From: Chrysochromulina parva
Lineage: Eukaryota > Haptophyta > Prymnesiales > Chrysochromulinaceae
Direction of reading: 5' to 3'
NCBI GenBank assembly: GCA_002887195.1
Contig: PJAB01000451.1
Span: 1 to 26,435, forward strand
DNA length: 26,435 bases
Below the pieces are notes generated by a model. The model did not search any database. It saw only the letters and a program-made list of their open reading frames with translations, and was not told the origin of the DNA. Shown one piece after another: positions 1-9,500 of this stretch. The position numbers were made by a program, and so were the translations under genes. The first letter of the stretch is position 1. Every line of letters starts with the position of its first letter.

Positions 1-733
1 CACGGTGCGTGCTGGGTGCGTACTGCATGCGATTCGGACTGAGAGCGGAGACATGAGGTGCGACGGACAGGAGGACCGACGCGGGCACGATGCATGGAGA
101 TTGGAGTAGATGCCCTCGTATTGTTGTGAGGCGGCTGCGAGGGCTGGGCTCGTCAAACGAGCGGAGCTGTGATTGGACAGCTGTGTGAACGACAGGTGCG
201 AGATGTGGACCGGCCACGACCCGGGGTGACGCGCTTTGTGTACCTGGCCTAGTGCGTAGTCTGGCCTGTGCGGTGTGCGTGTGGCGAGCTCGCGTGGTCA
301 CTGCTCGCCCCAACCTCGAGCGGATGTGCTGCATCTGCCCAGCTCGGAGTCGGGAGCTCATCGATGCGTGTGGATGTTGAACACGTGACGCGTCGGTGTA
401 CGACCACGTGAGTCCAACAAGCAACATTGTTTGTCCGTGCGTTGGTAAGGAGTTGGCGTGCGATTGTTCCCACGGGTGGTTAACGTAATAAACGTGGACG
501 GCCTCAACGCGCATGGCATACTGGTTACAGTAGTATTATCACAGCGAACATATCAACATAATATGAAGCCTTGCGCGGACCACGGTACGCGGTAGCTACG
601 CGCCATCAGCCAGCCCCAACGGCACCGCGCCGCCCCGTCCCGCGTGCCCGCGCCGTCGGAGATTTTCGCACCGCTTTGACCCCCCAAAGCCAGCTTCCCT
701 GCGCCACCGCGCCATCCTGCCTTCTTGTTCTTT
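1..733. other. Intergenic or 3' flank, no gene supported
   Basis: I see no convincing gene here. The open frames are short, compositionally random and resemble no family. The stretch lies downstream of the ATAD2-like stop codon and probably holds its 3' UTR and terminator. No tRNA-like T-arm or rRNA segment was recognised. An unseen gene could begin left of the window. Confidence 0.5.
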
Positions 734-3700
734 TCAGAGGCTCACCTTCGCCTGCCGCTCGCTCAAAGCGAGCTCGAGCGCCACATGTGGATCAGCACCA
801 ACGAGGCCCCCGGCCAGAGCCGGCCGCTGCGCCTTGGCGACAACAGCGTACAGATCGCAGAGCAGCGCCGAAAGATGCTCGACACTCCAGCCCGCCGTGC
901 TCGACACGACGCCCTCGCAAAAGCCCTCGAGCCGGGCACAATCGAAGAGAGGCGGCGCCCGTGACGGCGCCTTTGCTGCTGCAGCTGGCGCCGGCTTGGG
1001 CACTGCCTCCACCTTGTCAGCCGCGTCGGCGGTGCCTGGCGTCTGGGTGTCGCCTCCGGCCAGGCCGCTGCCCTTGTGTGCGACTGGTTCGAGGCTCATC
1101 GCAGTCGCGGTCGCGTCCGCCGAGGTTGCACCCGTGTCCATGGCGGCTACCCGTCCGGAATCGTCCGCCGCCGCCGACTCCGTCACAGCCTCCACCGCCG
1201 ACGTTGCCCCTAAAGCATGCGCTTCGGTGGCAGCCTCGACCGCCGCCGCCTCCTCGTCCGGCGACGCAGCCGACGCGGCGGCCTCGCGCTGGCTGCGGCG
1301 GCCAGGCGCCACCAAGGCTGCTGTGCCCGACGATGAGGCGCTCCCACCCCCCGGCGCGTGCGCTCCATTCGTCCGCCGATGTGCGCTGCTGAGCGGCTTG
1401 GCGGGGTCTGCCTGTGGCTCTCCCTGCTTGGCGCGCGCGGCGCTGATCGCCTCGCAGCGCGCCACGAGGTCGTCATCGAGGTCGTCGAGCTCCTCGAGCG
1501 CTTCGTCGAGGAGCAAATGCGCCTTGGCAATGATCCGCATCGACTCCTCCTCGCGTGCTGGCCAGAAGAGCTCGGCACAACGCACAATGCGGCGCACGTG
1601 GGCCTCGAAGCTCGAGCGGCACGTGACGTGGCCACCGTTGACGCGCTCGAGCAGAGTGGCAAGCTCCATGGGCGTGCCTCCCACCTTGCGCACAAACTCC
1701 TTACCATCATCGCTCGATGGGTCGACGGGCGCCGCCCACAGCCGGAAGCGCTTGTCCTGGCCCAGGCGCATCACGATCTCGCGCAGCCAGATGCGCATCT
1801 TGCGCAGCTCCACCTCCTCAGCCTCGCGCCTCGCGCGCCGCTCCTCAGCGCTCTCCTCACGTGGTTTGGGCGGCGGCGCCTTGACCAGGGGCGCGCGCGC
1901 CGCCACCCCATCCACCCCCCCCGGGCCGTCCGCCACGAAGGCCAAGGGCAGCGGCGGCGCGAGTGCATCCGCGGCGAAGCGCGCGAGCGTGCGACGCCGA
2001 AGCGCTGTCGTGGGCGGCTCAAGCTCGAGGGTCTCGTGAGGGAAGAGGAGGCGGAGCCGCTGCATCTCGAGGGAGCTCAACTTGCCTCCCTTGAGGGGCG
2101 TGCCGCAGCTACCGAGCAGCAGCAGTGGCAGCCCGGGTGGGAGCTGCTGCACGCATAACTGCACGGTGGCGAACAGCATCGGGTCCGCCGCACCCGTCGG
2201 CAACAGCCACGTATCGAGGGCGGGCAGCACGACCACCGCGGGTGCCGTCTTGCGCGCCTCGGCGAACAGATGGGCGATGGCCTCAGGCACCGAGCGCGAG
2301 CCGTCCGCGACGAGAGAGGGTAAGTCGAGGGAGTACACGTGGCACCCCTCGAGCGCGTGCAGCACCGCCGCTAGCAGCGCCGCTTGCCCGTCAGCACTGC
2401 GCCCATGGAGCAGCAGATGCGGCCGATGCACGAGCGGGTATGAGACGCCGTTCACCTCGGCGGTGAGGCCCGCGACCGCACCGCCGCGGTACGCTGAGCG
2501 GCCGCTCGGGTCTGACGTGGCGACGCCCGCCGAGGCCGCAGCCGACGCGAAGGCGGCCGCCGAGGCCGCGGCTGCCGATGAGGCCGTCCATTCCGGTGGG
2601 GCGACGCTGGCGGCGGGCGCCGGGGCAGGAGTCTGGTCCGCTGCGCCGGCACACGCCGCGCCGGCACACGCCGTGGCAGCCTCGGCGGCGGCGGCCGCAG
2701 CGGCAGCGGCCGCGGCAGCCGGAGGGAAGACGGCAGCGACGCGTCGCAGCGCCGTACCGAGCGCCTCGCCGAGGAGCGGCGTCAGGTGCGGGGGCAGCGG
2801 CGCGGCGGGCGAGGCGAGCGCGCGGCTCGCGGCGGGGCACACTGTCTGGAGCGCCTCGGCAAGGTGTTCGCGGGTGATCTGCACGCGCGACGCGTCGAGC
2901 AGGTACTTATCCTCGGAAGAGAAGATCTCGGGGAAGGCGCCACGCAGCGCCCGCAGCGCCGCCTCGGCACACAAGGCCTTGAGGTCGGCGCCGCAAAAGC
3001 CGTGGGTGCGTCGGGCGAGCGCGTCGAGCTGCTCGGCAGGCAGGGGCGGCGTCCAGCGGCGCGTGTGGATCTCGAGGATCTCGCGCCGCGCCGCGCACGA
3101 GGGCAGCGAGAACTGGAGCTCACCTGTGGGGAAGTGGGTGGAGCGTCGTGGTGAGCACGTGCATGCTGGGCGGGGGCAGCGAGATTTGGAGCTCACGATC
3201 GAAGCGGCCGGGGCGGCGGAGCGCCGAGTCGAGCGCGTCGATTCGGTTGGTCGCTCCGATGAGAAGGACCTGGCCGCGCGAGTCGAGGCCGTCCATGAGG
3301 GCGAGGAGCGTCGAGACGATGGACGCGTGGATGTAGTCCTGCTTGGACGAGCGCACGGGCGCCAGACCGTCGAGCTCATCAAAGAAGATGATGGCCGGCT
3401 GCAGCCGTGTCGCCTCTTCGAATAGAAGGCGCAGCTGCTTCTCGGCCTCGCCGACCCACTTGGAGAGGACGTCGGCGCCCTTGCGCATGAAGAAGGCGAC
3501 TGGCCGGCCGGCGGACGAGCACGTGCTCGCGAGAGCGCGCGCCACGAGCGTCTTGCCCGTACCAGGCGGCCCATGGAAGAGGACGCCGCGCGGTGGCGTC
3601 ACGCCCAGCTGCTCGAAGATCTCAGGGTAGAGGAGCGGTATCAAGACCATCTCCTTGAGCGCTTCGACGTGCGCACCCAGCCCGCCCACCTGGTCCCAGC

Positions 3701-4859
3701 CGACCGTGCCATCCACCTTCAACGGCTGAACATCGGCGAGCTTGGCGCCACCGGCGGCCGCGAACGCGTCCCCGATCCCGCTACCGCTGCCGCCACCGCC
3801 GCGGGCCCCTGTCAGCTCATCGAGTGCCCCCTGCAGTACGGCTGCCGCGGGCGAGCGCGAAGCCTTGGCTGCGGGACGCGCCGACGCGGCGGCGGGCGCG
3901 CCGCTGCTGCCGCCGCCGCCCCCGCCATGGTTGAGCGGGGCGACGTTGCCACGCAGCCGCTGCTCTGACTTCTTCTTGCGCCGTTCGAACTCCTCCTCAG
4001 ACGACAACGTGTCGGACTCGCTGCCTGCGTGGCGCCGGCTGCTCCCACCTCGCCGCCGGCCGCCACCCCGCTCGCCGCCGCCGCCACCGTCGCGCCCGCC
4101 GCCCACGCCCACGCGCCCGCCGCCCACCCGAAAGGGACCCACGACGCTCGAGAGGAGCATCTCCTCACCTGCACGTGAAGGGCCGCCGCGTGCCACCTCG
4201 CCGGGCTGGTAATGCTCGACGCTTTTGCGCTGCCGCTTGAGGCCGTCATACTTGCTCGCCCTGCGCCACTCCTGGCCCTCGTCTTCAGGGCCGTACTCCT
4301 CGACGAACTCGGCGTCACCGTTGACCATTGCCCGGAAACGGCCGTTGCCAAGCAACTTGACCACCTCGGCGCTCTGCCACGTCGTCGTCCCCGACCCGTC
4401 CACGTCGACTTCTACCTCGATCTGATCTCCCCTTTTCAGTCGATTGGACGCTGGCGACGGGTCGCGACGGATGTCGTGGAGGTTCGGCTCCTTGTAGGAC
4501 ACGACCGACTTGCGCCGTGTCTGCCGACGACCATCATCCATCAGCGCAGCTGCGGGCGCAGCCTCCCAATCGCCACTGGCATCGCGCTCGTCATCATCGT
4601 CGTCCTCGTCGTCGTCCTCGACGTCCTCCTCCTCGTAGTCGTTATCCTCGTCGCCATCATCGTCGGCAGTCTTCTTCTTCTTCTGAGCCTGCGGCCGCTG
4701 CGGCCGCTGCTGGCGCGCCTCACAGACGCCACGGTCCCGCCCAGGGTAGAGGAGCCACGTCTCGCGGCTTTGGCGCGAGCTGGTGCTTTGGCGCCTCGAC
4801 TCTGCAGGTGGATCGGCATCCTCATCGCCGCCGAGTGAGTGGCGCGCGCTTCTTCGCAT
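734..4859 (-). CDS. ATAD2: ATAD2/Yta7-type AAA ATPase with bromodomain (two exons)
   Basis: This is a nuclear histone H3-H4 chaperone/nucleosome-remodelling ATPase of the ATAD2 (yeast Yta7, fission yeast Abo1) family. The CDS is join(4859-3197, 3123-734) on the minus strand and gives 1350 residues, close to the family's usual length of about 1,380. Residues 1-140 are basic and then strongly acidic (Asp/Glu run at 67-93). Residues 143-200 look like a Tudor/Agenet fold. AAA1 starts at about 388, with Walker A GPPGTGKT at 430-437, Walker B IIFFDE at 490-495 and the ATNRIDALDSALRRPGRFD sensor and arginine-finger segment. AAA2 (about 770-905) has no usable P-loop (GRSADGQA), which is normal for the family. 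A bromodomain spans about 992-1116, and a C-terminal GWSVEHL segment matches the family's end. The bromodomain has Trp1075 where the acetyl-lysine-binding Asn is expected. Poly-Ala tracts lie between the AAA domains. The start is the ATG giving MRRSARHS. The stop follows AAG|GTGAGC, which could itself be a splice donor, so a short extra 3' exon is possible but not needed. Confidence 0.93.
3124..3196 (-). other. 73-bp GT-AG spliceosomal intron in the ATAD2-like gene
   Basis: The intron is phase 1, starts GTGAGC and ends CCCCACAG. Removing it joins ...TTC GAT C with GT GAG CTC CAG..., giving GRFDRELQFSLPSCAARREILEIHTRRW, the unbroken family sequence across the end of AAA1. Without splicing the upstream frame hits a stop at 3120. 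The length, 73, is not a multiple of three, so retention shifts the frame. The first 26 nt of the intron match the first 26 nt of exon 2 at all but three positions, so the donor site lies inside a duplicated exon segment. Confidence 0.87.
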
Positions 4860-5008
4860 TGATTCGCGCCAAATCTCACAGCTCGTGCCACGCTAGTTCA
4901 CAGTGCTTCAGGAAGACCGTGTTTAAAAGATTTGCCTAGGGCCGAGCGCTTCTTCTGAAGCTAGCTTGTGAAAGCAAGCATCCTTCCCCAGTCCGACAAG
5001 TGTCCGAC
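4860..5008. promoter_or_regulatory. Short bidirectional promoter between ATAD2-like and RING genes
   Basis: 149 bp separate the two divergent start codons, so both promoters and both 5' UTRs must share this stretch or overlap it. It carries TTCGCGCCAAA at 4863-4873 (reverse TTTGGCGCGAA), which fits the E2F/DP consensus, four bases ahead of the ATAD2-like ATG. A TTTAAAA stretch lies at 4922-4928. A promoter is inferred from layout only. Confidence 0.55.
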
Positions 5009-5962
5009 ATGCCACCGCGCTCGTCGGCGCGGCTCAGCAGCCGCCCCAGCACCCAAGCCTCGTCATCCAACCTTTTCGAATCCGATCCCTCTGCCATCGA
5101 TGTAGCGGAGTCGCCCGCTCAGCAGCCGCCCGTTCAGCAGCCGCCCGTTCAGCCGGAGAAAGAGGAGGAGGAAACGTGTGCCATCTGCCTCGACATCATC
5201 GAGAGCAGCCAAGGCGTGCCGCTTTCATGTGGCCACCGCTATCACGCAACGTGCCTCATCCCGTGGCTGCAAAAGGGCAACCGCTCGTGCCCCACTTGCC
5301 GCAACAAGCCACCTCGTGAGCGTCTCGGTGATGACGACTCGGAGGACGACGATGGCTACAGCCGAGGGTACGAGAGCGGCTACACCAACGATGAGGATGA
5401 CGAGTCCGGAACATCGCACCAGCAGCTGCATGATGAGTGGAATCAGACATGGGATGCATGGGTGGAGACACTTCGCGAGAGCGAGAGCCTCAAACGGAAG
5501 GCCGTCTCCAAGGCCAAGGCGCTGGTCGTTCGCAAGCGGGTCGACGCTGGTGAGCGTCGTGAGGCCCAGCGGCTTGTGCGCCAGCACCAGGGGTGGAAAA
5601 TCAAGCTGCAGAAGCGAAAGAAGGACTACGACGAGAGTGAGAAGCAGCTGCGCATCGCCGAGCGCCAGGCGCGGCGTGACGAGCGCCAGGTCTGGGATGA
5701 GTACTACGATGAACTCGCCAAGCTCACAGGCAAGCGCACCTCCAAGCTCGTGCAGGCGGTTGCCAACCTGTCGGGCTTCCAGCGCTCGGTCTTGACCACG
5801 CGCAAGGCGACCGACCAGGCGCAGCGCAAGGTACGCCGCGTCGAGTCAGAGCTCGCTCGCATGGTGGGCTGGTCGGGCCCCGCGCCGCCACCCGTCGTGC
5901 CCGATGAGCTTCGTAACTGCGTCGCGGCGCCCGACCTGCGCAACCCCGCCGATCTCTTGTGA
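5009..5962 (+). CDS. RING-H2 finger protein with C-terminal coiled coil
   Basis: A probable E3 ubiquitin ligase of 317 residues. The RING-H2 (C3H2C3) domain is at residues 57-97, with ligands C57, C60, C74, H76, H79, C82, C94 and C97 (CAIC...CGHRYHATC...CPTC) and the Trp before the last cysteine pair (IPWLQKG). The N-terminus is Ser/Pro/Gln-rich with a short QQPPV repeat. An acidic stretch (about 107-130) follows the RING. Residues about 135-275 are rich in charged, heptad-like sequence that should form a long coiled coil for dimerisation or substrate binding. No membrane segment is seen, so it is likely cytosolic or nuclear. The ATG at 5009 is the first in frame after an in-frame TAG at 4937; a GTG at 5000 in the same frame is not a credible eukaryotic start. 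The substrate cannot be told. It is head-to-head with the ATAD2-like gene. Confidence 0.9.
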   Translation: MPPRSSARLSSRPSTQASSSNLFESDPSAIDVAESPAQQPPVQQPPVQPEKEEEETCAICLDIIESSQGVPLSCGHRYHATCLIPWLQKGNRSCPTCRNKPPRERLGDDDSEDDDGYSRGYESGYTNDEDDESGTSHQQLHDEWNQTWDAWVETLRESESLKRKAVSKAKALVVRKRVDAGERREAQRLVRQHQGWKIKLQKRKKDYDESEKQLRIAERQARRDERQVWDEYYDELAKLTGKRTSKLVQAVANLSGFQRSVLTTRKATDQAQRKVRRVESELARMVGWSGPAPPPVVPDELRNCVAAPDLRNPADLL

Positions 5963-6587
5963 GTGCAACGACGGGCGCGGCGCGGCACCGACGTAGCTGC
6001 GGCTGCATTAACGGCGGCTACGGGCGAGCGGAACCAGCGCCGTGCTGAGCGGTACCAGCGCCGTGCTGAGCGGAACCAGCGCCTGGTGCGGTGGGGCGAG
6101 GGACGTGACTGAACAGCGACCCCTCGTGAGGACACGGCACACGAAGCATAACGATAAACGACATGCCGTCATGCGGTGGATCCGCCCTCCGGCATCGCCG
6201 AGACCAGCGTTACGACACGACGCGCGGGCGCGCGCACCACGCCGGTGGGGACGGTGTGCAGGCATGTTTAAACATCATGTTTCTAGGAGTTCCTATAAGC
6301 CGTACAATGGTGCGCCAAAGAGTCGTGAGTACGCTGTGCGCCTGTGCCTCGCGCTCCGCGGCAGTCGCTTTGCGTAGCACGAAAAGTACGCGTTGTTCGG
6401 CGTGTGACGGGTGCTGATCCGATCCGCCACTTCACGTCACCCACTAAGTCGAGTCACTTCTTCATCGCTACTTCATCGTACATGCTACATCGATGCGCAT
6501 GCGGTACACTCAATCTGATCAATCTGACGCACCCGGGCTCACCGCGGCGCCGCGACTAACACCGATCGAACGCCTTAGATTCAGCTG
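5963..6587. other. Convergent intergenic region
   Basis: This stretch lies between the stop codons of the RING gene and the DUF5695 gene and must hold both 3' UTRs. Apart from the 21-bp tandem repeat at 6026-6083, I see only short frames without family resemblance. No RNA gene was recognised. Confidence 0.55.
6026..6083. repeat. 21-bp tandem repeat, about 2.8 copies
   Basis: Units start with GAGCGG(A/T)ACCAGCGCC and lie at 6026-6046, 6047-6067 and 6068-6083 (partial). The first two differ at one base. The repeat is in the 3' flank of the RING gene. The period is a multiple of three and stays open on both strands, but no coding role is evident. Confidence 0.85.
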
Positions 6588-9500
6588 TTAGTAGTCGTAG
6601 CTCAGCGTCACCTTGGTCTCCTTCCCGGCCTGCGCCGGCTTGATCTCGTAAGCGCCGCGCACGAGCGGCGCGAATTCGACCGCAAAGTTCGAGCCCGGCC
6701 GCGCCTTGGCCGTCTTACGCAGCTTGAGGCGGAGTGAGGCGCACGGCGCGCCCGCGGCGAAGGTGACTGTGATTGGCACCTCAGGTGCAAAGGTGACTGT
6801 GACCGCCGAAATGGTGCCGCACTCAGCCGTGAGGTAGAGGCCAATGGGTTCGAGGAAGACGGCGATGCGGTATGCATCGCGTGGCACCAGCACAGGAGTC
6901 GCCGTGCCGTCGGGCACCGACCCGAGCGTATCTAGGTCGCACAGGTAGCAGAGCGGCCCAAGCTCAGCGTCGTCCACAAAGTACGCGCCCGATTCGAGAG
7001 CGTTGCCAAAGAAGCCAAGGCCGTAGTCACCCGAATGCGGATCAAAGGCGAGCATGTGGGGCGTCACGTGAAACATCATCGAGGTCGCGCCGGTCGTCGG
7101 GTCGATGTTGGTCATCTGGCCACTGATGGCACCCATCGATATCTCAAGCAGCAGGCGCCCCTCCTCCGGGTGCAGCCGGTACCACTCAAGCAGGGGGATC
7201 ATATTGAGCCCCGACCGGTAGTGCATAGTGCCGCGGTCGGCCGCGCCCGTGCCAAAAGTCGCGAGGTACTTGCCGTTGTTGCCGATGTCGCCCCAGGAGC
7301 GCGATCCGCCGTGGTAGGCCCACGTGGGCGACGAGCGCATGTAAGAGAGGATGTGGTCGACTGTCTTCTTGGCGACGGTCTCGTTGCCGAAATAGAGGTT
7401 CCACACGACCACCTCCTCTTGGCCCGTGGTGTCGAAGCCGAATTCGGAGCCGTACGGATAAGGCGTCCTCTCCCATTGCTTCTGACGCGCCCACATCTGG
7501 TCGGTTAGTTTCGAGCCGATGTCCGCGAACGTCGTATTGCCCGCCTCGGCCTCGACGAGCATCGCCTCGAGTACCTCACGCGCGACGGTGCCGTCCATGA
7601 AGCCTACAGACGCCTCCCCGAGCTTGAGGCACGTCTTGCCCGCACGGTAGAGGTACCAGTGCCACGGCTTGCGCGTCCGCAGAGTCGTGAAGCGCGCGAC
7701 GGTGTACATCGCCCAGTACGATGCGATCTGGTGCGGATAGTTGAAGCCGCGGTACGTGGCGTTCGACATGTCTTCGGTCATGCACCAGGTGGGCCCGCCA
7801 AAGGGCATGTTGCACTTGTCCGCCTCGGTGTAGCTCCAGTTGAAGTGGCCCGACGAGTAGTTGTTCAGGTCTTTGTCGTAGTAAAACATGGTCATGCGCA
7901 CGCCATCGATGTCGAGACCCACCTCCTCCTCGCGGATCTGGAGCGACTTGAGCGGCGGCTTGGCCGTGTCCGGCTTGACGCCGTAGAGCGTGAACTCAAT
8001 GTAGTCGTCGACGCGGCTCACCTCGTGCGCGTTGGGCATCGCACGCACCTTCGAGGCAAAACCGAGGGGATTCCCGCCGCCTGCATCGTCCGAGAGGCCC
8101 ACGTCGTACGCACGCGCGTCGTTGAGCACATGCCCGCAGGGTGTGCCGTGCGCATCACACGCGGAGCGGTCCCATGGCATGACCGACGCTGAGCGGCCGA
8201 AGGGATCGATGAAGCCGCGAGGCAGCCACGCCGTGTCCGCAAAATGAGAGCCGAGCGCCCTTACTTGCTGAGCCAACGGCGGGAGCACGTAATAATGCGC
8301 CGTCATACTCGTGCTGTCGCTGAAGTTGATGTTGACGCGCACTCGGCCGTAGCCGGATGCCGTCACTGCGTACGACTCGAAGCCCGAAGCGTGCGCACGC
8401 GCGGCCTGCACGTGCTCCTCGCCTTCATCATTCTGCTGCTTCGAGAACTGGAGCGAGGCCTCCACTGCCGGGTTGTTGACGCCGGTGACGCCGGTGACGC
8501 TCGCCCCCTTGGGTGGCTTGATGAAGAGCCGCGCGCTGTTCAGGTCGGTGGAGAGCACAAAGCCAGGCACCCCATGAAGCACGGCGCACCCCATCGCCTC
8601 GAGCGTCTCGTCACGCGTGCGCGGATCTCCAGGTGCGAGGCGCAACTTGAGACCGATGGTATACGTCTCGCCAGGTGCGATCGAGATCGTCGTTGGAGCG
8701 TTCCACGGGTCCGACGCGCCCAGACCGGGCGAGGCCAGCACCGGCATGCCCACCTTGCCGTCGGTGGCGGGCCATGGTGTCGGCGAGGTTGCAAACGGCG
8801 GGTACTCCTGAGCCAGAGCGTCACTCACATTGAGGAAGGGATATTGTCGATTGTTCGCCCACTCGTACGTCCAGGCTTTGGACGCAACCACCCATTCGTA
8901 CGCGTCGCCGTTGCCCAGGTCCTCGAGCATCGGACGCCAGGCCTCGAGGGGCGAGGTGTGCGGGTCCAGGGCGGTCACCAGCAGCGTCGCCTCGTCCTTC
9001 ACCACACGCACGAACTCGACAAACCCGTGCCCGGCGCCAATGTGGGGGTCATTCCACACGACGCTTTCGAGGCCTGCGGGCGGGTGGCCATCTGACTCGG
9101 GCAGCGCCATTCCCAAGCCCCCGAGCGCACACGCCATTCCGAGCGCACACGTGAGGTTGAAGCGCAGCACGAGCGACGCGCCGTCGGCCGCGAGCTCGTA
9201 CGAGCGCACCACACGGACCGGCAGCGGCACCGCCTGATTCGAATATTGGAGCAGGTCGGTGATGTCCTGCGCGGCCAGCACCTTGCCGCCAGCCATCGCT
9301 GGCGTCAGGTTGTCGAGGCTCAGCGGCTTGGCGGCCGCGCCGAGCTGGATTGTCGTGAACAGCGGGCTCGTGTGAGGCTGTGGCACTGCCAGCCGCAGCG
9401 TTAGGTCGCCCAGGTGTGCCGACATAGGCAGCACAGAGGCATCATCAAGCGGCCGCGTGAAGCTCCACAGCTCGCCAACCCGCGTGAGATTTTGCACCGT

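Noticed and set aside
571..3425. Long plus-strand frames opposite the ATAD2-like gene (for example 834-2039 and 2082-3425)
   Set aside because: They are antisense shadows in GC-rich DNA. They are rich in Arg, Ser and Ala without domain resemblance, while the minus strand encodes recognisable AAA and bromodomain sequence.
3197..3574. Minus-strand reading of the 734-frame upstream of 3197
   Set aside because: It is out of frame with AAA1 and gives an Arg/Ser-rich nonsense stretch. The proper upstream sequence is exon 1 in another frame, joined by the intron at 3124-3196.
5000..5008. GTG at 5000 as start of the RING protein
   Set aside because: A eukaryotic gene should use ATG; the ATG at 5009 is in frame three codons later and preserves the whole domain structure.
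6042..6377. Small plus-strand ORF of 111 aa in the convergent gap
   Set aside because: It starts in the 21-bp repeat, has no family resemblance and lies where 3' UTRs are expected.
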